15,000 nt of DNA from Neocallimastix lanati (nom. inval.) (GCA_016946835.1 JACVTC010000356.1:1-15000), one strand, 5' to 3'; positions 1-8,005 are shown, counted from the stretch's first letter. Numbers and translations are program-made. The notes: generated by a model from the letters alone, not told the origin.

Positions 1-310
1 TAAAAGAAATTTATAAGAATATTTAATAATTTTTTATTATATTTAATATTAATAAAAGATTTTAATAAGAATATTTAATAATAATTTTTATTATATTTAT
101 ATTAATAAAAGATTTTATAAGAATATTTAATAATAATTTTTATTATATTTAATATTAATAAAGAATTTTATAAGAATATTTAATAATAATTTTTATTATA
201 TTTAATATTAATAAAGTAAATTTATAAGAATATTTAATAATAATTTTTATTATATTTAATATTAATAAAAGAAATTTATAAGAATATTTAATAATAATTT
301 TTATTATATT
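1..310 (-). repeat. Tandem 53-54 bp repeats, left part of interrupted LTR-1
   Basis: About six head-to-tail copies of an almost pure A/T unit; unit starts fall near 51, 104, 157, 210 and 264, with a partial copy at the window edge. The same unit recurs at 8401-8820 inside the Element 2 LTR, and the block continues at 7159 after Element 1, so this is the internal part of an LTR of the Element 2 family. The orientation is taken from the matching right end at 7265. The left end of this LTR is outside the window, so I cannot tell whether it is a solo LTR or part of a full element. Confidence 0.8.
306..310. repeat. Target site duplication of Element 1, left copy
   Basis: ATATT directly before the LTR end TATAACA, matched by ATATT at 7154-7158 directly after TGTTATA. 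Removing the element and one copy restores the uninterrupted repeat sequence seen in the homologous LTR near 8755-8765. Five bases is normal for Ty3/Gypsy integrases. Confidence 0.8.
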
Positions 311-951
311 TATAACAAAATATTATAATAAATATAATAACACTCAAAAAAACAAAAATTATTTTATTTTTTATTTATTTTTTTTCTTTTATTATAATTA
401 TTTTATTAATTATATTTATTATAATACTATAAGCCGCAAGGGTTGATATAGTATTAATATTAAAAAAAGTTTTATTAAAAAATTAAGTTTTATTAACTAA
501 ACAAAATTAAAATAAAAAACACAAAGAAAAGAATATTTGTTAATAAGAATTTTACTCATATTTATATTTTTTTTCAAAAGTTAAAGTTATTAAAAAATAA
601 AAATAAAAGTTTCTAAAAAGTTCTTAAAAATCGAAAAATTTAGAAAAAATAGAAAACAATAGAATTAAGAATTTAATAGAATAAATTTTAATTAATTAAA
701 CACAAGAATTATCAAGAAATTCTAGTAATTTCTTGAACTATAAAGAATCTTCTAGATATTTTTTAGAATAAAACTATAAAATAATAATAAATGTGAATCG
801 AACCCTAAGTAGTTTGATTCATGGTATTAGTTACTAACAACTATACCAGAAATAATATTTTTTAAATTTAATTATTTGTTTTAAAACTTTATTGAAAAAT
901 AATACTAAATATTAAAATAATAAAATAATTGTAATTATTGATTCTGTTATA
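311..951 (-). repeat. 3' LTR of Element 1 (641 bp)
   Basis: Near-identical to 6513-7153. On the plus strand it begins TATAACA and ends TGTTATA, a 7-bp terminal inverted repeat (8 bp if one more base is counted on each side) instead of the usual TG...CA ends. Internal inverted repeats: 423-455 (9-bp stem around a GC-rich 15-nt loop), 713-735 (CAAGAAATT/AATTTCTTG, 5-nt loop), 794-821 (10-bp stem with one wobble), and 823-847 (9-bp stem with one bulge). Several AATAAA-like motifs occur on the minus strand, but in such AT-rich DNA they cannot be assigned as poly(A) signals. Confidence 0.95.
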
Positions 952-952
952 A

Positions 953-963
953 CTCTCTCCCTT
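953..963 (-). other. Polypurine tract of Element 1
   Basis: On the minus strand AAGGGAGAGAG lies one base before the 3' LTR. This is the expected plus-strand DNA primer site. Its first A residues are also the end of the chromodomain ORF stop codon TAA (964-962). Confidence 0.85.
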
Positions 964-1495
964 AGAGACGGATTCCAGACGTCTTAGGTTTTGGTTTATT
1001 TGGAAACTTCTTGTGGAATTCGGCAAGAAGTTTATTGCAATGAAGATTCTCAAAAGGTTCCCATGAGTTTTCAGAATCATCATAACCTTTCCAATGAATT
1101 AAATATTTAATTTTGTTATGAAATTTCTTTGAATCAAGAATAGATTCAACTTCATATTCTTTTTCTCCATTAAGTATAATAGGTTTTGGAGTTGGGATAT
1201 TTCTTTCTGTAAATTCATTTTCATAGGCTGGCTCAAGAAGTGAAACGTGGAAAACTGGAAAGACCCTAAAAGAGTTTGGTAACTTTAATTTATAACTTAC
1301 ATCTGAAATTTTCTTTAAAATAGTAAATGGACCAGATTTCTTAGGAGCAAGTTTACCTTTTTTATTATTTATTAAATCATTCCTTAACACAGCCAAACTT
1401 TGAGCCAACTTTAAACTCAGGCGGAGACATATGTTTATCATCATAATATTTTTTTTGAAAATTAACTGCACTTGGAAGATTTTCTTTAAGTACAT
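962..1495 (-). CDS. Integrase C-terminus (GPY/F) plus chromodomain, Element 1 (third frame segment)
   Basis: Real coding similarity begins around residue 36 (LRND); earlier residues are an out-of-frame shadow of the upstream segment. Residues about 48-95 are the integrase GPY/F module (KSGPFTI, then the VFHVSLLEP motif). Residues about 112-164 are a complete chromodomain, starting EYEVESIL and containing the HWKGY and SWEPFENL blocks. The aromatic cage positions known from HP1 appear as Y114, W135 and Y138, so methyl-lysine histone binding is plausible; in chromoviruses this domain steers integration towards marked chromatin. The segment is +1 to the main pol frame. The frame break lies at about 1388-1403, where a KVWL-like motif can be read only in the remaining frame for a few codons, suggesting two close indels. 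The stop overlaps the polypurine tract. Confidence 0.88.
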   Translation of the reverse strand: MYLKKIFQVQLIFKKNIMMINICLRLSLKLAQSLAVLRNDLINNKKGKLAPKKSGPFTILKKISDVSYKLKLPNSFRVFPVFHVSLLEPAYENEFTERNIPTPKPIILNGEKEYEVESILDSKKFHNKIKYLIHWKGYDDSENSWEPFENLHCNKLLAEFHKKFPNKPKPKTSGIRL

Positions 1496-4400
1496 TTCTT
1501 AATTCTTTTAAGTCTTTAGCAATAATTTCAGCACGAGGGACAATAGAAACATCTGGAGTAGAAGGATCAAATTTAGGATTGAACCCATAATTAAGAAAGA
1601 AAGGAGTAGCATTTGCAGATTCTTGTATTGTGTTATTGTAAGCAAATTCTGCAAGAGATAAATATTCTATCCAATTATTTTGTTGATAATTAACATAACA
1701 TCTTAAGTATTGTTCAAGTATTGCGTTTACCCTCTCCGTTTGACCATTAGTTTGCTGATGATGAGCAGATGATAAACAAAGATCAACATGAAGTAAATTA
1801 AATAATCTATTCCAAAATTTAGAAGTAAACTGAGTACCTCTATCCGACACAATATCCTTTGGCAGACCATGAAGTTTGAAAATAGAATTAAGAAATTGTT
1901 CAGCACAATCCTCAGCAGAGGGAACTGATTTAAAGGGAACAAAATGAGCCATCTTCGTAAAGCGATCAACTACGACAAGAATACAAGACATACCATTGGA
2001 AGAGGGAAGATCTGTTATAAAATCCATTGAAATTGATTCCCAAGGATTATTGCCAATGGGTAAAGATTTAAGTAAACCGTAAGGTTTATGACGAGGAGCT
2101 TTTGAAGCGCAGCACACATTACAAGTACGAATATATTTTTTAATATCCTTATGCATACCAGGCCACCAATAATTTCTAGAAACTAAGTCAGAGGTTTTAT
2201 TTATGCCAAAGTGGCCAGCAGTAGGAGAATCATGACAAGAACAAAGAATTTTAAATCTAAGGCATTCAGGAATATAAATAAGATTGTCATATAAAAGAAT
2301 ACCATTGGAGAACGAAAGGAGATCAACTGAAGCAATGGGTTTCTCATTAGCAGAAGGCTTTTCAAAATATATCTTAACATTATTAAAGAAAGGATCCTTG
2401 GAGTAACACTTTTTAATTTCATCTTGTAGATTTGATTCAATAGAGATCCTTGAAGTAAAACAAAAATTTTCCGGTTTAAGTACTTGGTAAGGTTTAGCAG
2501 GTTCATGATTATCATAATCAGGACGGCGAGATAAAGCATCTGGCTTACCACCGCGAGAACCTGGACGATACTCAATTTGAAAGTCAAATCGAGTAAAGAA
2601 CATTGACCATCTAATTAAACGTTGTGAAAGCTGTTCTGGTTTCTTAAAGTAGAGTAGATTTCTATGATCAGTAAGAACTTTAATAGTATTCTTAGCACCT
2701 TCTAAATAGTACCTCCAAGTTTCAAAAGCAGTCTTAATAGCAAGTAACTCTTTATCATAAATTGGATAATTGCATTCAGCAGAGGTAAAAGCTCTAGAAT
2801 AGAAAGCAATTGGATGAAGCTTATTATCTTTAGAGCTAACTTGGGATAAAATACATCCAAGCGCAAAATTACTTGCATCCGTTTCAACAAAAAATTGAGA
2901 ATTAGGATCAGCAGGAATAAGGATGGGAGCAGAAGTAAAAGAACGTTTAAGAAGTTCAAAGGAGTCATTAGCATCTTTTGACCAAACAAAAGGAACATTT
3001 TTTCTTGTAAGTTTATTAAGAGGATAAGCAATTTTAGCAAAATTTTTTATAAAGCGTCTGTAGAAATTGGCTAGGCCAAGAAACGATTGAACTTCTTTAA
3101 CTGTAGTTGGAGCAGGCCAATCTAAAATAGCTGAGACTTTCTTAATATCCATCTTAAGACCATCTGAAGATACATAATATCCTAAAAATTTAACTTCGAA
3201 CTTATCAAACTCACATTTTTCAAGGTTAACATGTAAATGAAATTTCCTAAGTTGTAATAGTACTTTTTTAACGTGTAAATGATGTTCAGAAAGATCATCA
3301 GAAAAAATGATAATATCATCAATATAGGCATAACAAAATTTACCTAAATAGTCACTTAATGCAGTATCAATCATTCTTTGAAAACAGGCAGGTGCATTCT
3401 TGAAACCGAAAGGCATAACTCTAAATTCAAAGTGTCCTAAGCTACATACAAAAGCTGTTTTGTATTCATCTCCAGACCTGATACGAATTTGGAAGTAAGC
3501 AGATTTTAAATCAAGCTTTGAGTAATACTTATGACCAGGAGCTTTATTAAAAATAACAGTTGTTAAAGGCATAGGATAACTATCTCTAATGGTGATTTCA
3601 TTAAGTTTCCTAAGATCAATACACATACGTAACTCACCATTATCTTTTGGAGCAAATAAAATTGGATGACCAGCTTCTGATTTTGACCTAACAATAAAAC
3701 CGTATTTTAAATAGTCTTTAATAATTTTTTCTAAAGCTATTTCTTCGGGAATTGTAAGGGGATAAATTGCACTATAATATAACTTAGTATTAGGTTTAAG
3801 GTCAATAGCACAATCAAAACTAGAATGAGGAGGTAAGATTTTAGCTTCTTCTTCACTAAATACATCAGAGAATTCTAGATAAATGGCGGGAAGTGTTTTA
3901 TTTGGAGTATCCATGTTTGGGGAAGAGGCAATTGAATTCTTCAACACTGAAGGAGAAATAGAAGAATTATCAAACAAAGAATTATTAGGGGTGCATGAAC
4001 TGGAATAGGCTGGTTTCGAAGAGATAGAGTCGGAAGTATTCGAAGTAAGAGAAAGTGAAGTAGAGTTAACCGAGGTCGAGGGTACTGATTCAACAAAGGA
4101 AGAATCTGACGCATTGTTATTACTATTGCAAAAGCTTAAAATATTATTGTTGAAATCAATTGATGATTTATTTTCTTTAAGAAATCTAGAACCAATTAAG
4201 CACTCAAATTTGTCGTTCAAATCAATAACAAAAAATTCTGTTAAGACCTGAAGGTTACTAACTTTAAATAATATTGGTATAGTTTTACCAACAACGTCTT
4301 TGCCACCACCAATACCAGTAATGTTATCAGCCTCTAAATTATCATATAAAAGCTTAAAATTGTTCATTTTAGCGAATTTAGTATCCATAAGATTCAAGTC

Positions 4401-5036
4401 GGAGCCAGAATCTATAAGAGCCTTAGCTTTAATCCATTTATTTTTGTAGTTAAAGGAACACTTAATAATACAATCTTTATTAAATTTCTTAGAAGAATTA
4501 GATCTAGCCATATGGGAGGAGCCAGGTTTATTTGCTCGCTTTGGACAATTTATTAACTTATGGCCTGATTGTCCACAATATAGACAAAGCCCTTCTTTAA
4601 TTCTTCTTGCTCTTTCTTCAGGGGATAAATGAGAGTAATTTGAATCATTATTTGATTTGAAAAAAGAATTAGAATTGGCGTTTCTATTATTACTAGAGTT
4701 AAATCTATAATACTTCCTATTATTACGAGAATTATTATTATTATTACTGTTATTTCTAGAATTGTAATTGTTGATCGTTGCGAATCGAGTCATTTGATGA
4801 TCTATACGATTGGTAATTCGCATTAGTTCACTTAATTTGGCAGGAGGAGGGAACAAACTAATTACTCTTTCTTGAAGTCTTGGTAGCAATCCTTCAATAT
4901 AAACATCCATTAAGGCAAATTCATTCCAGTCCGTTTTTTTCCGAAAGCCTATGGAATTCATTATTGTAATCAGTGACTTTACCATATGCTTTTTGCTTAA
5001 TATGCATAAGAGCTTGATTACAATTAAAAACTGCAT
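1377..5036 (-). CDS. Gag C-terminus, protease, RT, RNase H and integrase, Element 1 (main frame)
   Basis: 1,219 codons from the first ATG in frame, but the genuine part starts near codon 32 (about 4940); before that the Gag frame applies. Domains: end of the retrotransposon Gag fold to ~85; Asn/Ser-rich linker 88-135; CCHC zinc knuckle C151, C154, H159, C164; retropepsin D209-S-G-S; Ser/Asn-rich linker ~300-378; RT with YIDD 571-574; RNase H with D720, E763, D790 and D833 all present; integrase zinc finger H935, H942, C972, C975; catalytic D1005, D1065, E1101 (D-x59-D-x35-E). All catalytic motifs look intact. Gag and Pol share one frame here, with no recoding at their boundary. The C-terminus runs out of frame at about 1400 within the integrase C-terminal domain, ending at a premature stop (1377). 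Confidence 0.93.
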   Translation of the reverse strand: MQFLIVIKLLCILSKKHMVKSLITIMNSIGFRKKTDWNEFALMDVYIEGLLPRLQERVISLFPPPAKLSELMRITNRIDHQMTRFATINNYNSRNNSNNNNNSRNNRKYYRFNSSNNRNANSNSFFKSNNDSNYSHLSPEERARRIKEGLCLYCGQSGHKLINCPKRANKPGSSHMARSNSSKKFNKDCIIKCSFNYKNKWIKAKALIDSGSDLNLMDTKFAKMNNFKLLYDNLEADNITGIGGGKDVVGKTIPILFKVSNLQVLTEFFVIDLNDKFECLIGSRFLKENKSSIDFNNNILSFCNSNNNASDSSFVESVPSTSVNSTSLSLTSNTSDSISSKPAYSSSCTPNNSLFDNSSISPSVLKNSIASSPNMDTPNKTLPAIYLEFSDVFSEEEAKILPPHSSFDCAIDLKPNTKLYYSAIYPLTIPEEIALEKIIKDYLKYGFIVRSKSEAGHPILFAPKDNGELRMCIDLRKLNEITIRDSYPMPLTTVIFNKAPGHKYYSKLDLKSAYFQIRIRSGDEYKTAFVCSLGHFEFRVMPFGFKNAPACFQRMIDTALSDYLGKFCYAYIDDIIIFSDDLSEHHLHVKKVLLQLRKFHLHVNLEKCEFDKFEVKFLGYYVSSDGLKMDIKKVSAILDWPAPTTVKEVQSFLGLANFYRRFIKNFAKIAYPLNKLTRKNVPFVWSKDANDSFELLKRSFTSAPILIPADPNSQFFVETDASNFALGCILSQVSSKDNKLHPIAFYSRAFTSAECNYPIYDKELLAIKTAFETWRYYLEGAKNTIKVLTDHRNLLYFKKPEQLSQRLIRWSMFFTRFDFQIEYRPGSRGGKPDALSRRPDYDNHEPAKPYQVLKPENFCFTSRISIESNLQDEIKKCYSKDPFFNNVKIYFEKPSANEKPIASVDLLSFSNGILLYDNLIYIPECLRFKILCSCHDSPTAGHFGINKTSDLVSRNYWWPGMHKDIKKYIRTCNVCCASKAPRHKPYGLLKSLPIGNNPWESISMDFITDLPSSNGMSCILVVVDRFTKMAHFVPFKSVPSAEDCAEQFLNSIFKLHGLPKDIVSDRGTQFTSKFWNRLFNLLHVDLCLSSAHHQQTNGQTERVNAILEQYLRCYVNYQQNNWIEYLSLAEFAYNNTIQESANATPFFLNYGFNPKFDPSTPDVSIVPRAEIIAKDLKELRNVLKENLPSAVNFQKKYYDDKHMSPPEFKVGSKFGCVKE

Positions 5037-5292
5037 CTACGTCACTGAATCTATCCTTCATAAGTTCAATGAAAGCGTTAAAATCGTCAAGGACTGGGTT
5101 ATTTTCATTCATCAAGTCTGCAGCCCAATCCATAGCTTCATCTCTTAACAAAGTGATGGTATAAGCTACTTTTAACGGATCATTGGTGAAATATTCAGGA
5201 CGAAGAGCAATGGCTAACCCAACATAAGCTAAAAATCCCTTGAGCTTAGCTGAATCGCCATTAAAATGAAAATCGTTTGATGAAGAAGACAT
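4921..5292 (-). CDS. Gag N-terminus, Element 1 (first frame segment)
   Basis: 123 codons from the first ATG after the leader, beginning MSSSSNDFHFNGDSAKLKGF. It matches the start of the retrotransposon Gag (capsid-like) fold: an early FNGD...L..FL segment, then helices around AMDWAADL, and FNAFIELMKDRF, as in Ty3/Gypsy Gag. The frame is lost at a run of seven A (minus strand; plus 4934-4940), and the rest of the Gag fold continues in the +1 frame. The break lies inside a conserved fold well before the zinc knuckle, so this is a mutation or a homopolymer sequencing error rather than programmed recoding. An adjacent unrelated frame (4951-5148, plus strand) is a shadow. Confidence 0.88.
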   Translation of the reverse strand: MSSSSNDFHFNGDSAKLKGFLAYVGLAIALRPEYFTNDPLKVAYTITLLRDEAMDWAADLMNENNPVLDDFNAFIELMKDRFSDVDAVFNCNQALMHIKQKAYGKVTDYNNEFHRLSEKNGLE

Positions 5293-5376
5293 TGAAAGAA
5301 TTATTAAATTATAAACAAGTTTAAGAATTGCAATAGGAAGATTTATTTAATATTATCACTATTATTATTATTATTA

Positions 5377-5403
5377 TTTTTTTTTTTTTTTTTTTTTTTT
5401 TTT
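5377..5403. repeat. T27 homopolymer (poly-A in leader RNA)
   Basis: 27 uninterrupted T on the plus strand after an ATT microsatellite, about 85 nt upstream of the gag ATG in the sense orientation. Confidence 0.95.
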
Positions 5404-5485
5404 AGTGCTCCCGAATGAAAATTGTAATGATAAAGAATTATAAATTATTATTTTTCTAGGCGTTTAGTTTAATTGCTGATTTAAA

Positions 5486-5506
5486 TTTTTTTTTTTTTTT
5501 TTTTTT
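5486..5506. repeat. T21 homopolymer (poly-A in leader RNA)
   Basis: 21 uninterrupted T on the plus strand, within the Element 1 leader. Confidence 0.95.
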
Positions 5507-5639
5507 AAATTTAATTTGGTAAATATAATAACTAGACTAAATTTCACTCTTTTATGCCTTACAACAAAATAAAAAACCGGCAAGAGTTACTAACTAGAGG
5601 TATATACTAGACCTCAAAATAAAAAATTATAAACTATAT

Positions 5640-5900
5640 ATTTTAAAGTCGCTTTACCTTCACGACCAACCTATAGCCTTCGGTGACTATAGTTCCTTAT
5701 TCGCCAGAGCTTATTCGAATAGAGCAACCACCGAACTGTTGAAGTTGGTTGGTAGGATGTGGCTTTCGTTTAATCCACACGCTCTTCACGCCCTAGGGTT
5801 TTGAAGCCCGTTTATATTCGAATAATTAACGGCTATAGTTTCTAACCTACTGAAACTAGTTACTAACCGCCGAAACTCTGTTTATGAGCTCTAATCGCTC
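5640..5900 (-). other. GC-richer structured island in the Element 1 leader
   Basis: Base composition rises clearly above the surroundings and complementary segments are nested: ACCAACC (5665-5671) with GGTTGGT (5747-5753), TTCGGTG (5679-5685) with CACCGAA (5729-5735), and a shorter TATTCG/CGAATA pair inside these. CTATAGCC (5671-5678) can instead pair with GGCTATAG (5831-5838), giving an alternative long-range fold. There is no long ORF. A role as packaging, dimerisation or internal ribosome entry element is only inference. Confidence 0.5.
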
Positions 5901-5990
5901 CTAGTATATTTAAATATTATATTTACCTGTAATATTCTTTAAAAAGTCTCAAGAACTGTAGAACTTCTTAAAGAATTTTTTATATCAAAA

Positions 5991-5994
<4 letters not shown>

Positions 5995-6024
<30 letters not shown>
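5995..6024. repeat. T30 homopolymer (poly-A in leader RNA)
   Basis: 30 uninterrupted T, directly preceded by eight A on the plus strand. Confidence 0.95.
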
Positions 6025-6114
6025 CGCCTAGATAGATTTTGGTATAATTGTGAGTATGCTATTAATACCAAAAATCGAGAATTTTATTTTTTAAAGAAAA
6101 AAAAGTAGATTCAA

Positions 6115-6440
6115 GAAGCAAGGCTGAACCCAAAGAAGATATCAGAGACTAAGAGAAGAAGAGATTTTGTCCAAAAGTAGAAACCAAGAATCAGAAACCC
6201 GAAACCAATGGAAACAAAAACCAAGTCCAAAACTAAGAAATCTGAAACCAATGGAAACAGAAACCAAGACCAAAAATAAGAAATCCAAGGCAAACAGAAA
6301 GAATCTAACCAAAAGTGGATACCTGAAGCCAATAAGATAAGTAGCCAAACAGAAACCAAAAACAAAGGAAACAGAAAATCCGAGAGATTCAAAAAATAAA
6401 GTCCAAAAAGAAAACAAAAAGGCAGTAGACACTAATTCCA
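6115..6440 (-). repeat. Degenerate ~43-bp repeats, pyrimidine-rich in element RNA
   Basis: Two clear copies start with GAAACCAATGGAAAC at 6201 and 6244 (43-bp period); weaker copies of the AAACCAA/GGAAACAGAAACC motif extend both ways. On the minus strand the zone is U/C-rich and poor in A, which explains the open but meaningless hydrophobic frames here. Confidence 0.6.
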
Positions 6441-6479
6441 AAAGAAAGCTTCAAACCAAACAAAAGGGTAGATATATCA

Positions 6480-6512
6480 AGGCACGGCGTCTAAATCTTG
6501 GGTGTTTTTTAT
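6480..6512 (-). other. Expected primer binding region of Element 1, without a tRNA 3'-end match
   Basis: Sense sequence after the 5' LTR reads ATAAAAAACACCCAAG. It has no TGG (complement of tRNA CCA) in the first 30 nt, so ordinary tRNA 3'-end priming is not evident. Part of it can pair with the LTR 3' end (6502-6506 with 6541-6545, and 6511-6516 with 6535-6540), forming a hairpin across the LTR boundary. Confidence 0.45.
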
Positions 6513-7153
6513 TATAACAAAATATTATAATAAATATAATAACACTCAAAAAAAACAAAAATTATTTTATTTTTTATTTATTTTTTTTCTTTTATTATAA
6601 TTATTTTATTAATTATATTTATTATAATACTATAAGCCGCAAGGGTTGATATAGTATTAATATTAAAAAAAGTTTTATTAAAAAATTAAGTTTTATTAAC
6701 TAAACAAAATTAAAATAAAAAACACAAAGAAAAGAATATTTGTTAATAAGAATTTTACTCATATTTATATTTTTTTTCAAAAGTTAAAGTTATTAAAAAA
6801 TAAAAATAAAAGTTTCTAAAAAGTTCTTAAAAATCGAAAAATTTAGAAAAATAGAAAACAATAGAATTAAGAATTTAATAGAATAAATTTTAATTAATTA
6901 AACACAAGAATTATCAAGAAATTCTAGTAATTTCTTGAACTATAAAGAATCTTCTAGATATTTTTTAGAATAAAACTATAAAATAATAATAAATGTGAAT
7001 CGAACCCTAAGTAGTTTGATTCATGGTATTAGTTACTAACAACTATACCAGAAATAATATTTTTTAAATTTAATTATTTGTTTTAAAACTTTATTGAAAA
7101 ATAATACTAAATATTAAAATAATAAAATAATTGTAATTATTGATTCTGTTATA
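6513..7153 (-). repeat. 5' LTR of Element 1 (641 bp)
   Basis: Same length and termini as 311-951. The only differences I find by eye are A8 versus A7 near 6548 and A5 versus A6 near 6846, which cancel in length. As the 5' LTR it should carry the Pol II promoter; no individual TATA element can be singled out in this AT-rich DNA. Contains the same internal hairpins as the other LTR. Confidence 0.95.
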
Positions 7154-7158
7154 ATATT
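7154..7158. repeat. Target site duplication of Element 1, right copy
   Basis: ATATT, identical to 306-310. Confidence 0.8.
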
Positions 7159-7265
7159 TGATATTAATAAAAGATTTTAATAAGAATATTTAATAATAAT
7201 TTTATTTTATTATTATTAAGAGTATTCAATAGGAAATACAAGGTATTTAGTGACACCCCGTATCA
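7159..7265 (-). repeat. LTR-1, right part, ending CCCGTATCA
   Basis: Resumes the sequence broken at 310. Over this stretch it matches the right end of the Element 2 LTR (8759-8865) with only about two differences (one extra A near 7169, a C/T change near 7227). It ends CCCGTATCA, which in the minus orientation is the LTR start TGATACGGGG. Confidence 0.88.
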
Positions 7266-7269
7266 GTAT
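7266..7269. repeat. GTAT spacer between two LTRs (probable target duplication)
   Basis: Four bases separate the end of LTR-1 (CCCGTATCA) from the start of the Element 2 LTR (TGATACGGG). They fit a 4-bp target duplication, but the partner copy is outside the window. Confidence 0.55.
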
Positions 7270-7517
7270 TGATACGGGCTGGAGTTGAAACACTAAGATA
7301 TTCATAACAAAAAAAATAAATATTAACACATAACTATAAAAATAAATTTGGAAACAAGAAAAAAAATTAAATTTTAAAATATTCTTTATTTAAATTTAAA
7401 ATTAAAATTATTTGTTCCCAGTATTAAAAAGAAAGAAATTTATTCTTCTTTTTATACTTTTATTTTAATACATTTTATTTATTATTAATATATTCTTTAT
7501 AAAAAAAACTATTATAA

Positions 7518-7532
7518 CTATTTTATTTTAAT
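7518..7532. repeat. SINE target site duplication, left copy
   Basis: CTATTTTATTTTAAT, perfectly repeated at 7991-8005. The first C may be chance, because in the right copy it is also the complement of tRNA base G1. Confidence 0.88.
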
Positions 7533-7991
7533 AACAAAAACAAAAAAAACATAGACTTGCACGTATGGGTACCCATCTCCCATATGGCCATACAGTTATT
7601 AATTAACTGTAAGGTGATGAGTTATTGGCATACTGTATCAGCTTCGCCGCTCTCAATCGTCGTTACACACTGCCCGGAGATGCATTCCTAACGTTCCTAC
7701 ATATATCTCTAATGACCACGAGCATCAGAACGGAACCATTAACTCCTCCCTAGTGGGTGTAATCATTGGCGATTGGAAATTTTACAATCATCAAGGTCTA
7801 TGCTTCAATTCAAAGCGTAGTATCATGGTTGGGTGAAATAATCATCTGAGGGAAAGCCTTATAGACATCACGTGTGGTCTCATGATATCCCAGGATAGAA
7901 ACCTCATCCGATTATTTGGTGCCATGCCGAGGATTCGAACCCCGCCCTCTACAGTAACCTGTATCGTCCTAACCGACTGGACCAACATGGC
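7533..7991 (-). mobile_element. tRNA-derived SINE (about 459 bp)
   Basis: A GC-richer block in AT-rich LTR DNA, bounded by perfect 15-bp duplications. In the sense (minus) orientation: tRNA-like head 7991-7917 with A- and B-box Pol III promoter motifs, an encoded CCA, a ~370-nt body, and a T/G-rich tail TTTTTTTTGTTTTTGTT at 7549-7533. The body starts with a possible long hairpin (AAATAATC...GAGG against CCTC...GATTATTT) and ends in structured elements: TACAGTTA/TAACTGTA (7591-7611) and GTATGG/CCATAC (7563-7593), the latter including the palindrome ATGGGTACCCAT. It has no ORF and would be mobilised in trans by a LINE; 3' hairpins next to a simple tail are typical LINE-recognised ends. I do not recognise the family. 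Confidence 0.85.
7917..7991 (-). other. tRNA-like head of the SINE with Pol III A and B boxes
   Basis: Acceptor stem GCCATGT/GCATGGC (one G-U), D arm GTCC/GGAC with an AGTCGGTTA loop, T arm CGGGG/CCTCG with loop TTCGAAT, discriminator A, then CCA in the DNA. The A box begins TGGTCCAGTCGG; the B box GGTTCGAATCC matches the consensus. The anticodon arm folds only as TACAG-GTTA-CTGTA, with a 4-nt loop, so there is no decodable anticodon and a working tRNA is unlikely. Encoded CCA is not normal for nuclear tRNA genes and fits a copy of a processed RNA. Confidence 0.85.
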
Positions 7992-8005
7992 TATTTTATT
8001 TTAAT
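7991..8005. repeat. SINE target site duplication, right copy
   Basis: CTATTTTATTTTAAT, identical to 7518-7532, next to the tRNA-like 5' end. Confidence 0.88.

Larger units (their letters stand above)
5293..6512 (-). other. Long 5' leader of Element 1
   Basis: 1,220 nt without a credible gene between the 5' LTR and the gag ATG. From the LTR inward it holds the putative primer region (6480-6512), a pyrimidine-rich 43-bp repeat zone (RNA sense, 6115-6440), a 30-nt poly(A) tract (5995-6024 as T on plus), a GC-richer structured island (5640-5900), and further poly(A) tracts of 21 nt (5486-5506) and 27 nt (5377-5403) just upstream of gag. Two overlapping open frames at 6111-6441 arise from the pyrimidine-rich strand and look like no protein. 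Confidence 0.7.
311..7153 (-). mobile_element. Element 1: complete Ty3/Gypsy chromovirus LTR retrotransposon
   Basis: A 6,843-bp element read on the minus strand: 5' LTR 6513-7153, leader 6512-5293, gag-pol 5292-962, polypurine tract 953-963, 3' LTR 311-951. The domain order Gag, zinc knuckle, protease, RT, RNase H, integrase, chromodomain defines the chromovirus branch of Metaviridae. It sits in the tandem-repeat part of another LTR, flanked by ATATT duplications. The LTRs are the same length and differ only by one A in two homopolymers, indicating a recent insertion. The coding region is nevertheless frameshifted near 4934-4940 and near 1388-1403. With no intact gag-pol in this copy, mobility would need complementation, unless the homopolymer indel is an assembly error. 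Confidence 0.95.

Noticed and set aside
1-310. CRISPR array
   Set aside because: Repeats are contiguous 53-54 bp A/T units without unique spacers, in a eukaryotic LTR.
4932-4940. A AAA AAC at the Gag break of Element 1 as a -1 programmed frameshift site
   Set aside because: The heptamer is in the right register, but the downstream Gag/Pol frame is +1, not -1, and the break lies inside the Gag fold rather than at the gag-pol border. An indel in the A run is simpler.
4951-5148. Plus-strand 65-codon ORF opposite gag of Element 1
   Set aside because: Antisense to conserved Gag coding sequence; no support as a gene.
6111-6441. Two overlapping hydrophobic minus-strand ORFs of 93 and 99 codons in the leader
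   Set aside because: They follow from a pyrimidine-rich repeated strand that rarely forms stops; two frames are open at once and the proteins are Phe/Leu/Ser/Trp low complexity.
7917-7991. Functional tRNA gene
   Set aside because: The anticodon arm closes with only a 4-nt loop and gives no anticodon, and the unit continues into a SINE body with target duplications and an encoded CCA.
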